Shown piece after piece: positions 1 through 7,956 of a stretch of DNA of 21,639 nucleotides; within the stretch, counting starts at the first letter, position 1, and each line of letters starts with the position of its first letter. Below the pieces are notes generated by a model. The model was given only the letters and a program-made list of their open reading frames with translations. It searched no databases and was not told the origin of the DNA. Origin of the DNA: Gnetum montanum (Eukaryota > Streptophyta > Gnetopsida > Gnetales > Gnetaceae); contig MNCI01025132.1 in NCBI GenBank assembly GCA_015680685.1, positions 835,601-857,239 on the forward strand, read 5' to 3'. The translations under genes and the position numbers were made by a program.

Positions 1-234
1 CGGTTGATAGCTACTTGAAGGAGCAACCAAATATGCATGGAACGAACTGAGGAAACCCATGCCCATAACGAAAGCATATATACATTGGAATATGAGTGTC
101 GCCAACTTCCACCCCTTAATCTAAGATCATCAATTGGGAGAATTTGGGCACTTCTTAGAAATTCAAACAGGCGCTCATTATTTATGATCTCTCCCTTTCC
201 ACTCAGTCATGGGGGAGATGGCCACCTATGCTAA
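1..234 (+). pseudogene. pol: C-terminal tail of pol polyprotein (copy A), partial
   Basis: This is the end of a pol reading frame that starts outside the window. The frame runs from base 1 with one internal stop (TGA, codon 6) and closes with TAA at 232-234. Its last residues, ISPFPLSHGGDGHLC, align with ISPFQLNHERDSHTC at the end of the copy C pol frame (stop at 15159-15161). The DNA after the stop is also alike in the two copies (GCTAATCAT). That shared end is the main evidence that this is coding and not a chance frame. The rest (residues 13-50) is not recognisable; it follows the integrase C-terminal domain in this family and shows no catalytic motif. The GGGGGAGA run in this tail also resembles the polypurine tract of the element. 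Confidence 0.6.
205..218 (+). promoter_or_regulatory. Polypurine-tract-like motif at the end of pol (copy A)
   Basis: AGTCATGGGGGAGA lies inside the last codons of pol. Its first 11 bases are identical to the polypurine tract next to the 3' LTR at 2147-2159. In copy C the matching place (about 15130-15146) reads AATCATGAGAGAGATAG. It may be an extra internal priming site for plus-strand DNA, or a duplicated end of an ancestral element. The role is inferred. Confidence 0.4.
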
Positions 235-242
235 TCATATGG

Positions 243-354
243 GGCCCTCAGCTCTTTTTACATTTTTTTTTTACACATTTTTGTTTTACACATTTTTTTC
301 TTACACATTTTTTTTTTACAAATTTCTTTAACTTTTCTTGTTTTTTTTTTTTAC
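243..354 (+). repeat. T-rich degenerate repeat, unit about TTTTTTACACAT
   Basis: Five or more imperfect units of poly-T followed by TTACACA or TTACAA lie just after the pol stop. The same kind of tract sits at the same place in copy C (15187-15355, units TTTTACACC), so it is an old property of the family's 3' region and not a recent microsatellite. The last unit in both copies runs into ACA(A/C)CATCGTTA. Confidence 0.7.
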
Positions 355-378
355 AACATCGTTATACTTTTTTCATTT

Positions 379-406
379 TGTGTGTGTGTCTGTGTGTGTG
401 TGTGTG
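379..406 (+). repeat. (TG)n microsatellite
   Basis: About 14 TG dinucleotides with one interruption (TC at 389-390). It lies in the 3' region of copy A and is not present at the matching place in copy C. Confidence 0.9.
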
Positions 407-1569
407 ATCCATCCTGTGAGTTTGTCACCCAATAAGTGTTTGGAATGATGGTATGAACTGTTTTCATATTGATTGCTAATGTTTGGTTTTTACCTTAATT
501 TATTATGTTGATACTAAGGTATGTTTCTTTTGATATGGCAGGCAATGAGTTCACTCCATCCATCCGTCCACCAAGTTCTATGATCTCTCTTAGCTTGGAA
601 ATGTACAGTCCCCTCCTAATAAGAACTTAAACGAATCGGTGACTGGGCATTTCTCAAACTAAGGAAGGACTCAAGGTTTGAAAAGGGTGTGACTTCAAAG
701 GAACTTGATGCTTTTTTATTAGCCATTCTCTTGGATGCTTGGATGTTTTCTTCTTGAGTTTTCTCACCATTCCAATGTTACCCAATTATCGAAAGCTAAG
801 ACAATAAAAATAATCAAGTATTTGCATGGTGTGGTTCTCGCACATAAAAACACAAAATAAAAAACAAAACTAAGTGAGAATTCAAAGCACACCCCTTAGA
901 AGAATTAAACTTGGGCTACAAGCACTGGTTATGGAACCAAAAGTGTTCCCTCTAACTAAGGCCCTTCTCGCTTCCCATTCTCTCCTTTGTTTCATTGGAA
1001 TGGTGGTGGCTCTTTGGAGATGCATCCTTGTTATCCAAGTGGATGGTTTAGCCAAATGCATTGATGCGAAGTCACTGGATGTGGATGGCTTGAGGCCGGA
1101 CTTGGAATGGGATTAGCTAAGTCACATTAATCATAAAACACACAAGGGGCTATACACCACCTTGTTCTTGGGATTCCATTCCATCCTCTTCTCTCCACCC
1201 TTCTCTCTGTTCACCTCATTGCCAGTTGTATCATTAGTGTATATTTTGGTCGATATATTATTTTCTTTTTAGTATATTCTTACGGGTTAAGACTTTAACT
1301 CTTGTTCCAAATAATATTCCCGGAGCCTGTGGACTCTTTGAATGTGGGTTTGTCAAGGCATTAAGGGCATGAGCCTGCTTTGGGGAGGACCCACTAACAT
1401 TCCTATTTGGAACATTAGTTAAATTCTTTCCCTTAACATTTTGCAATTAATCTTATTTTGTTCATTTCCATCTTTACATCCATTTCATCAATGCCAAAGT
1501 TGTCCCTTTTTATCTATCTTTCTTACTCTTTTTCTTTCTCCATTCTAACACTACTGGAGGTTCGCGATT
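407..1569 (+). other. Non-coding 3' region of copy A
   Basis: No convincing gene is seen here. The stretch aligns in patches with the 3' regions of C (about 15400-16450) and D (about 21600-20850, minus). Shared landmarks include a block around 670-705 (GTGTGACTTCAAAGGAACTT; D has GTGTGACATCAAGGGGACTT), CAAGCACTGGTTATGG at 919-934 (C has CAAGCACTGGTTTTGG), and the exact 14-mer TGGGGAGGACCCAC at 1381-1394. Conservation outside any reading frame suggests an RNA-level role or simply recent common ancestry. Confidence 0.65.
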
Positions 1570-1582
1570 AGTCATGGGGGTA
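1570..1582 (+). promoter_or_regulatory. Second internal copy of the polypurine-tract motif (copy A)
   Basis: AGTCATGGGGGTA is a 13-base exact match to the tract beside the LTR at 2147-2159. No LTR start follows; the next bases are CGGGACC. It could be a relic of a duplicated U3/PPT junction. In copy D the roughly matching part of the 3' region holds the internal promoter-like block. Confidence 0.5.
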
Positions 1583-1758
1583 CGGGACCTGATTTTTTTT
1601 ATTTTCTCCTAGCCCCGAATTTTTTTGATTTTCTTCCTAACCCCTACACCTTCAGTAGTCATCATTAATATATCCCTAGATCCGTATTAGCCATACCACA
1701 ACCTAGCCAATGGACCTACACTAAAGCAAGGTATTAATTACATGATGATTCATTTACC

Positions 1759-1901
1759 CTTGCTAATATAAGATTGTGTTGTGTGTGCAGATGGTAATCA
1801 TACAACAATGGAATTACATCTGGAGAGAACACATGGAATGGAGCCATGCTGGCAGCAGCTATGCAAGGAGCAAGATTGATGGCGTGCTTATGGATGAATA
1901 A
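1759..1901 (+). pseudogene. Splice-acceptor-like site and remnant 5' end of the 3' ORF (copy A)
   Basis: CTTGCTAAT (1759-1767) resembles a plant branch point. It is followed by a GT-rich stretch and GTGTGTGCAG, then ATGG at 1791. The frame from that ATG runs 36 codons to TAA (1899-1901), and no clear homology to the C or D ORF remains after the start. The arrangement matches copy D (CTTACTAAT, then TTGCAG/ATGG at 19998-19964, minus) and copy C (CTACTAAT, then CCGCAA/ATGG at 17197-17231). Only about 245 bases separate the stop from the polypurine tract, so the body of the ORF seems deleted here. Confidence 0.5.
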
Positions 1902-2146
1902 TGAAAGGTGCAATCTTGGCATTGGCGGCAACAACACTTTTTTCTTTCTCCCTCTTTCTTTCTTAGCTGCCAACTAAGGCCTGATGTCATTGTAATAAGG
2001 TGTTCACCCTTGTTGTCATGAACACTAGTTTTGTTAATTCTTGTAATGATGATCCATTCACATGTCATTCCATTAGTTCTATTCCCCTCAATAATTCCAT
2101 ACCTTCCCGATATTATTGTAAGGAACTCGAGGATGAGTTTTCATTT
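1902..2146 (+). other. 3' untranslated stretch before the LTR (copy A)
   Basis: No gene is seen. The last 60 bases or so align with the matching part of D: AATTCCATACCTTCC (2092-2106) and ACTCGAGGATGAGTTTTCATT (2126-2146) correspond to D sequence around 19030-18972, minus. This supports the reading that A and D are close relatives. Confidence 0.6.
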
Positions 2147-2159
2147 AGTCATGGGGGTA
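2147..2159 (+). promoter_or_regulatory. Polypurine tract of copy A
   Basis: AGTCATGGGGGTA lies directly against the LTR start TGATAAG at 2160. Copy D has the identical 13 bases in the same position (18971-18959, minus). A G-rich tract touching the 3' LTR is where plus-strand DNA synthesis is primed in LTR retroelements. Confidence 0.85.
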
Positions 2160-2244
2160 TGATAAGACGCGATTTGCATGAGCCACGATATCGCATCGTC
2201 CCCTGCAATGTCGCGTACACGATATTGTGGTCCATCACCATATC

Positions 2245-2253
2245 TATAAATAA
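2245..2253 (+). promoter_or_regulatory. TATA box of LTR A, with GATATCGC-type repeats upstream
   Basis: TATAAATAA is followed by GAGGTGG; LTR D has TATAAATAAGAGGTAG. Upstream, CGCGATT (2168-2174), GATATCGC (2187-2194), TGTCGCG (2209-2215) and CGATATTG (2220-2227) are variants of one near-palindromic motif. Transcription would start near 2275-2285. The factor that binds is unknown. Confidence 0.75.
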
Positions 2254-2512
2254 GAGGTGGCTCTCCCTTGTTTCTCCATCCTGAGTTAGAAGTAGGGAAA
2301 CTCTAGCACATTGATCACTCCAAAGATAGAATATTTTCCATGTGCCCGCAGTAGGAGTCTTAAAGTGAACGGATCTTTATTCAAGCAACATTATACCTAA
2401 ACACAAGTTGTGTATGGCAATAAAGATGAACTTCTTGGATAGACCTTACAGTGCATGGAATAGGATTTTATTTATTATTTTCTCTCTCACCCTTAAACTC
2501 CTAGAATGCAGA

Positions 2513-2719
2513 ATGAGTACGACTTGATTACGAGCATCTAAGGATGTGTACGGATAGTCAATGAATCGGCTACTCATCGAATGTGGTATGAGTACGACTT
2601 GATTACAAGCATCTAGTATGACTACTTGGTAACCCAGTGGCGTATCTAGGATCTACGCTTCGTAATCCCAATGGTAGTCCCAGATGTGTACGGTTAGTCA
2701 AGGAATCGGCTGCTCATCG
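2513..2719 (+). repeat. Partial internal duplication in LTR A
   Basis: A 28-base piece (2513-2540) recurs at 2588-2615 with one mismatch. A 37-base piece (2543-2579) recurs at 2683-2719 with three mismatches. In the first copy the two pieces are adjacent. In the second they are separated by about 67 bases, as in LTR D. The compact copy is therefore the extra one. Confidence 0.8.
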
Positions 2720-3167
2720 CACTTAGGCTAGATAGATTCTTTCAACCCTTTCCTCCTAGTTAAGTGCCTCAGTACGATCACTTCAAGCATGTGCGTTACA
2801 CGCGGTGATCCCAGCAACAATTAGTGTTTGGTAGCCATGGTTGCATCGGTTCGGGGTGTGTACGGTAAGTGGGAACGGATGCTGACGCTAGGTAATTTAG
2901 ACTTAGTCCATTAGTTAGAGTTAGTTAGTTTCTCAACCCTTCACCTCGATAGCATAGGAGAAAAACATAAAAGATATAAAAATCATATACCTCGGATTTA
3001 CTTAACCATACACCGTGACAACTACAAGTAAGTCTGGGAAGACAACGAATGATTAACCCCAAGTGTTCCATGGGGCGTGTAGGCACATAGTCTGCTGAGT
3101 TTGACCAGATCGTGCGTGCTACGCTCGTTTTGTATGGTTGAGTGTAGGGGTACCACGCCACTCATCA

Positions 3168-5878
3168 CAGGCCTTATACATTTCTTGGGATATTAGGTTG
3201 ACACTAGAACCTAAATACAAAATAGCTTTGCATGGCTCATTCCCAACGATTTGTAGATAGATTAGGGGACTCCTAGGATTAGAGAATTTCCTGGGAAGGT
3301 GGCCAGCTTTGATCCAATCAGTAACGGCATGTGTTAACATGACCGTATGCGTTGCATGCGGTGTTAACTTTGAAGGGGGCTCTGAAGCCTTAGTTGATAT
3401 AGAGGCGTCCAAAGACTCAGCCACTTGAGGTTGCAAAGGCTTGGTTGGACTATTGGATGTGAAGAAAGATCTTTTCTTTATACAATTGTTGGAACCAACA
3501 GTAGGTTGAGGATTAACAGCCCTTGTGGCATTGCGTTGCTATGGCTGAGCAGGGAGTTCACCTTGCATTGTTGGAGCAGGTGGTAATGGAGCTATTGGTG
3601 GGATAGATGCAGCTGGATTGGAAGGATGGTATACTTGTGGAACATCACCCCTAGGGGAGGAAGTCCTATAGTACTCACGGGCCAGGTAGTGATATTGGGG
3701 AGTAAAGTAACCAATAGAGTCACATGGAGAGATTGGATGTTGCATGTAGTATCCATATGGGTCAGGCTGCTGATAAGGATATTATTGCCTTGGCAGTGGC
3801 ATTCCCCATGATTGTGGGTGCTACCATTGTTGATGTTATTCCATTGGTTGTGGTGGAGTTCCACTTGGATAATACATTAAAGGTTGGTGGAACTGCCTTG
3901 GGTTACCTTGGGGATAAGGTAACCGTCAGGATGTTTGTCATTTATTTAAACGTGAATTAAGTGCATACATCCCAGACTCCTATAAATGTGAGATTACATG
4001 ATAACATCCCCTAGAATGATCATATTGATAGATCTCACATCCACTATCATCTTCTGTATCTAAATCTACAACCTCTTCGATAATAGCAACTTTACCCTTA
4101 CCCTTATTACATGCATTTTCTGCTTCTCTCTTCTTTCTTTTGTCACGGTCACTACCACACTCCCTAGACTCCTCTACTACTTTGAGCATAGTTTGAAACC
4201 TACTATCCAGGGAGTCCCACATTTGATCTACCTTTGCTGATACTTCAGATGCTAACTTTTGAATAGGCAAGGTTTTTCCATTCACCATCTCTTCAAGTGG
4301 TGACTCTTCCGCATCCTCACAAAATCTTACTCCCTTCTTTCGGAGGGAAGGATCTCAGTTGTATTCTTCCACACTCTCTCTTTTTCGTAGCTCACCTTCT
4401 TCTTTAGCTACTTGCTCCAGAAATCTATGAATTTGATGGGACCTAAGCTCAGATAACCTTCCTTGGGCATAAGTCCCAAGGGTCCTTCTTGTTTTATTCC
4501 TAAGGCCATCTACAAGATGGCGTAGTTGATCCCACTGCGAATAACCGTGGCCAGGACAATGATGTAAGAGTGCATAATAGCAGCCCATGGCAGCATCCAA
4601 GGGTTCATGATTTCCTTGCTTCCATCCTTGGATTTTCTTTCACAGGTTAGATACCCAGGAGTACATTTGATACTTATCGTTGAATAGTTCTAACATCATG
4701 CTCCACGTACAAATGGATTTTGGTTCTAAGGACCAGTACTAGCTTTCAGCTTCTTTTATTAGGGTCCATAGGAACAACTTAAGTTTTTGCCACTTGTTTT
4801 CTATGTTCTGCAAGGCACACGCATCGTGGAATGCTTGTAAGTGATGTTGAGGATCAATGTTATATCCCCCTTCAAATTGTGGGATGTTATTCATGTCTAA
4901 CCTCTTGATCCTACTATCTTTTTGGTGCCTTGTTGGAACTCTCATAGCCTCAGTTATATCTAGCATGCTTCGCGTGGCGAGTAGGGGTTCATCATGATCA
5001 TCTCGTTTGTAGCGTCTATGGTGTCTACGCAGTTCCCTACTCTCCCTTTTTCTATGGCGTGATTCCCTAGAGTGCCCTCATCCTTTTTCTTGGTTGTCTC
5101 GTCTATGACTTCCACTTTGTTTACCCTTATCCTCAAAATCTATTTCTCTATGGCTACGTCTGGACACGGAAGGAGAGGGTGAAAGAGACAATGGGGGTGA
5201 AGAAGAAAGAGAACCACCATCACGATAGTGTCTACTACCTTCTCTTCGGTGGTCTCTCCCTCGATCACGATTGCAATTAGAATGCCCACTTTTGTCATGT
5301 GCCCTTGTTCCTTTTTCGGACTCTTTGTGTCTGTTCGTATCAACACCTAGGTTGTGAATAGTAGAATGAAGGTTTTGATACACAACCCCTTGGCCAAAGT
5401 CAAGGGAAGAAACATCGTTACATGGGTGACTACCTAAGGCAAGTTCATCACCCTCAATTTCACTTAAAACGTGCAGGGCATCCTTAGACCATTTTCCTTT
5501 TAAGGACTTATGGTGTCTCTCCTGTTGCAAGTCCCTTTGACATTGTGCTTCGGTGGGATGATAGTCTCTCGAATCATAGTCCTGCACAATGTACTCTGCA
5601 TGTAATTTTTGCATGCCTATTCGTGTGAGAGCACGAAGAAGCATACTGGGGACTGAACAGTCGGAAGGTAACACTATGTTACCTTCCAAGTCACGCCAAC
5701 ACAGTTGTTCATCTTGGTGAAGAATAAAGGTGAAGTCAGGTACATATTCATCAGGGTGAATATATACCACACAAAACTGTTGAGGAACTAGCAGATCAAC
5801 GTCATGTGTAACTTGCCACTGATTTTTTCTTATGTTAGTCCTAGGAGGTGAAGTGCTTTTGTGCAAAGAAGAAGACAT
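3168..5878 (-). pseudogene. gag: gag-protease polyprotein (copy B), 5' part, stops throughout
   Basis: One reading frame covers gag and the start of protease with no frameshift, although it is broken by several stop codons. I place the start at 5878 (MSSSLHKS) because copy C begins MSSSSHWC at the same place. In order it has an N-terminal domain with YVPDFTFILHQDE and WRDLEGNIVLPSD (about residues 40-80), a long Arg/Ser-rich basic stretch (about 190-260), and the capsid-like retrotransposon gag domain (FEGGYNIDPQHHLQAFHD near 4880; LFNDKY and GYSQWDQLRHLVDG further on). An acidic patch, a proline-rich linker and the retropepsin motif YLGSSVNL (3229-3206) follow. The catalytic Asp is Tyr here, so the protease is dead. 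At least two stops lie where copy C or the context indicates Arg (CGA to TGA). No CCHC zinc knuckle is visible. Confidence 0.85.
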
Positions 5879-5989
5879 TTTGTCTTGTTCAGTGTGCAAT
5901 GTGCTATTATTTTTTTTCTTAACCAACCCTAAGGATTTGTTCCAATGATGTGAATGATTTCCTAAGTTCTACTTAGCGCACAAACAATT

Positions 5990-6010
5990 AAGTCCCTGGC
6001 AACGGCGCCA
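5990..6010 (-). promoter_or_regulatory. Primer-binding site, tRNA-Asp (copy B)
   Basis: On the minus strand TGGCGCCGTTGCCAGGGA begins one base after the LTR end (CTCATCA, T, TGG). It is complementary to the 3' end of plant tRNA-Asp(GUC), including CCA, with one mismatch in 18 by my recollection of that tRNA. It fixes the element's direction and the LTR boundary. A tRNA-Asp primer is typical of Athila-type elements. Confidence 0.9.
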
Positions 6011-7036
6011 ATGATGAGCAGCGAGGTACCCCTACACTCAACCATACGAATACGAGCATTTTACACACGATCCAGTCAAATTCTAAGGACTAAGTGCCTA
6101 TGCGCCTGTGTGGAACAATCATGGGTTGATCAATCATTGTCTTCCCAAACTTACTTGTATGTCACGGTTGTATGGTTAAGTAAGCTTGAGGTATATGATT
6201 TGTATGGATTTTATGTGTTCTACATGCTGTGCTAATAAGGAGGGGAGAGAGAAATAACTAAGTAACTAATCTAATTTAACTATTCATTAACTAAGTGCTA
6301 AGTATTCCTAACACCAGCATCCATTCCCACTTGCCATACACATCCTGAACCAGTGCAACGCTACTGGGGTTACCAAATGTTAATCGTTACTAGGTTACCA
6401 AGCGCTACACACATGCTTGAAGTGGTCATACTAAGTGTATTTAACTAAGAGAGTTGTAAGGTGAGAGAAATCATTAATTAACTAGGAAAGCATTAAATAA
6501 TAATTAAAACTAATTAATCTATTCTGTATGCTGCAAGGTTTATCATAAAGTTCATCTTTATTGTCGTACACAAAGTGTGCTTAGGTACACAATGCTCGAA
6601 TAAAGATTCGTTCACTCTATGACTCAACCATCTTCAACTCTACGATAATGATATCACAGTTCCTCAGTTGCAAGTGCTACTACACCATCTTCAACAACTT
6701 GCCAATACTCCTCAGACTTTAAGAAATTTTCCATTAACATGCTCCAATGGTCATAATGACGATCAAAATGTGGGATGGCAAGCTGTACTAAATTTTCAGA
6801 GGTCATTTATGCACTACTGTGTTTGTCTCTCAAGCCTCCTAAAGAGGGTGCACTACTATGATTTTCTATCTAGCCTCCTAAACTAGGCTTTCTCTTTAGC
6901 CTCTTAAATTGAGCTTCAATACCACTATTAGCCTCCAAGGCTATGCACTACTAGCCTCAAATAACAAAAAAGTAGAACAAAATAGGGGCATACAAAGGCA
7001 ACTGAATTTCTCATTTTTATTCAACTAATAATGGCC

Positions 7037-7044
7037 TTTAAATA
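7037..7044 (-). promoter_or_regulatory. TATA box of LTR B
   Basis: TATTTAAA on the minus strand lies about 25 bases downstream of the tandem U3 repeats, in the position where LTRs A, C and D have TATAAATA. Transcription would run leftward into gag. Confidence 0.6.
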
Positions 7045-7069
7045 GGTAAATACATCAATGGAAAATAGC

Positions 7070-7270
7070 AACTTCTATAATGGTCAACCCTTTAACTTCT
7101 ATAATGGTCAACCCTTCAACTTCTATAACGACCGACCCTTCAACTTCTATAACGACCAACCCTTCAACTTCTATAATGGCCAACCCTTCAACTTCTATAA
7201 CAACTAACCCTTCAACTTTTGTAATGGCAAACCCTTCAACTTCTGTAATAGCCAGCCATTCACCTTCTAA
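7070..7270 (-). repeat. Eight tandem 24-bp repeats in U3 of LTR B
   Basis: The plus-strand unit is AACTTCTATAATGGTCAACC plus CTTC. Eight full copies run from 7070 to 7261, with a partial copy to 7270. Variation is concentrated in the middle (ATGGTCAAC, ACGACCGAC, ATGGCCAAC). On the element's own strand the two units nearest the TATA box contain TTGACC, the core of a WRKY-factor W-box, and the others have drifted from it. LTRs A, C and D have different repeats at this place, so this is a lineage-specific enhancer array. Confidence 0.9.
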
Positions 7271-7956
7271 AGAATGAAAATAGCAACCAAATCCCTAAGG
7301 ATAGTTCCTAAAGACTACACATTTAATAAGAATAACCACTTTGCAACAATGGCATTAGCTAATTCTACGATGGCGGATCTTAATCCATGGGCATTGTCAA
7401 TGCTACAGGTGTTGTTGCTACAGCTGCTTCTTCATTGGAGGTAAAGGTGGAGACAAAGACAAAGACCTTCTCCTGCTGATGCTCATGTTGATGCTACTTC
7501 ATTTGGTGTGCTTTCTTGGCAAAATAGTACTCTCTCAAAGGTATGCATGGATTTGCGAATTGAATTGTCTCACTTGTTGCATCATCACATTGCTTAATTA
7601 AATATATATGTGTTTCAATTGTGTAACAGGTGAAGCCTCCACCCCATCATTCCCCACTCTTTATGGCTTTTTCCCCCTACTTCATTTTTATAAAGATATG
7701 CATGGTTATTTTTCTATACAAGACTTTCATGGTAATGAAACTAAAATATGAAATTCTTCTAACAACATAGTATGTGTAGCAAATACTTCATCCTTCATGC
7801 TATTTCAAAAAACTTAATTAAATTATTAATTATAACTTGTTATTTGTGGATATTTTTCTATAGAGTTCAAAAATATGTGATGCTCATCTTCAATTGTTCT
7901 TTGATTACATAAATGATAAGTTCTCCTTCTCTTGGATTCTAAACCTATCTACCTAT
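7271..7956. other. Unassigned segment between the 5' LTRs of B and C; possible old gene fragment
   Basis: This segment does not look like the retroelement family. It contains the outer end of LTR B and then DNA in which B and C were inserted. A short plus-strand frame (about 7481-7539) reads ADAHVDATSFGVLSWQNSTL. It is followed by a donor-like AAAG/GTATGC at 7538-7547, an AT-rich stretch, an acceptor-like TGTAACAG (7623-7630), and VKPPPHHSPLFMAFSPYF in frame. Another frame just upstream, starting at about 7390, reads GIVNATGVVATAASSLEVKV. This could be a relic of a spliced host gene or chance. I do not recognise a family. Confidence 0.25.

Larger units (their letters stand above)
1..3167 (+). 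mobile_element. Copy A: 3' half of an Athila-type Ty3/Gypsy retrotransposon
   Basis: This plus-strand element enters from the left edge and ends at a complete 3' LTR. In order it shows the C-terminal tail of pol (1-234), a long non-coding 3' region, a relic of the 3' ORF start (1791-1901), a polypurine tract (2147-2159) and the LTR (2160-3167). The right boundary is set by the terminal CTCATCA and an abrupt change to minus-strand protease sequence at 3168. Copy A therefore appears to have inserted into copy B. The 5 bases after the LTR (CAGGC, 3168-3172) are the predicted target duplication; the partner copy should lie left of the window, next to the 5' LTR of A. Assignment to Athila rests on relatedness to copies B and C, which show PBS and RT. 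Confidence 0.85.
2160..3167 (+). repeat. 3' LTR of copy A (1008 bp)
   Basis: The LTR starts TGATAAG right after the polypurine tract and ends CTCATCA at 3167, so the ends are near-perfect inverted repeats. U3 holds several variants of CGATATCGC between 2167 and 2230. A TATA box follows (TATAAATAA, 2245-2253), and AATAAA is at 2419-2424. A consensus 5' splice site (CGGTAAGT, 2863-2870) lies in the R/U5 part. The final 80 bases are nearly the same as the ends of LTRs B and D (GGTTGAGTGTAGGGGTACC). It is longer than LTR D (832 bp), partly because a segment is duplicated internally (2513-2579). Confidence 0.9.
3168..7300 (-). mobile_element. Copy B: 5' half of an Athila-type element, interrupted by copy A
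   Basis: Read on the minus strand, this element has a 5' LTR (from about 7300 down to 6012), a tRNA-Asp primer-binding site (6010-5990), gag and the start of protease. It stops abruptly at 3168, where the LTR of copy A begins. The protease frame is cut within MYKA, at the same motif that continues as DIYKAW in copy C. The remainder of B (RT, integrase, 3' LTR) should lie left of the window, beyond the 5' LTR of A. The right end is approximate because I cannot place the first bases of LTR B. Confidence 0.85.
6012..7300 (-). repeat. 5' LTR of copy B (outer end uncertain)
   Basis: The inner end is exact: CTCATCA (minus), with its complement at 6012-6018, one base from the PBS. The first 70 bases nearest the PBS are almost identical to LTRs A and D (plus strand GGTACCCCTACACTCAACCA). 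AATAAA is at 6562-6557 and a TATA-like TATTTAAA at 7044-7037, both minus. A GC-type splice donor (ATGGCAAGT, 6337-6329) occupies the place of the consensus donor in LTR A. U3 is filled with eight 24-bp repeats (7070-7261). No convincing TGATGAG start is seen on the outer side, so 7300 is an estimate. Confidence 0.75.

Noticed and set aside
7070-7270. A CRISPR array
   Set aside because: The repeats are directly adjacent with no unique spacers, and the context is a plant LTR.
7080-7277. A 65-residue frame with NPSTSI repeats on the plus strand
   Set aside because: It is the translation of the 24-bp U3 repeats of LTR B (24 is a multiple of 3). It lies antisense to that LTR and has no independent coding evidence.
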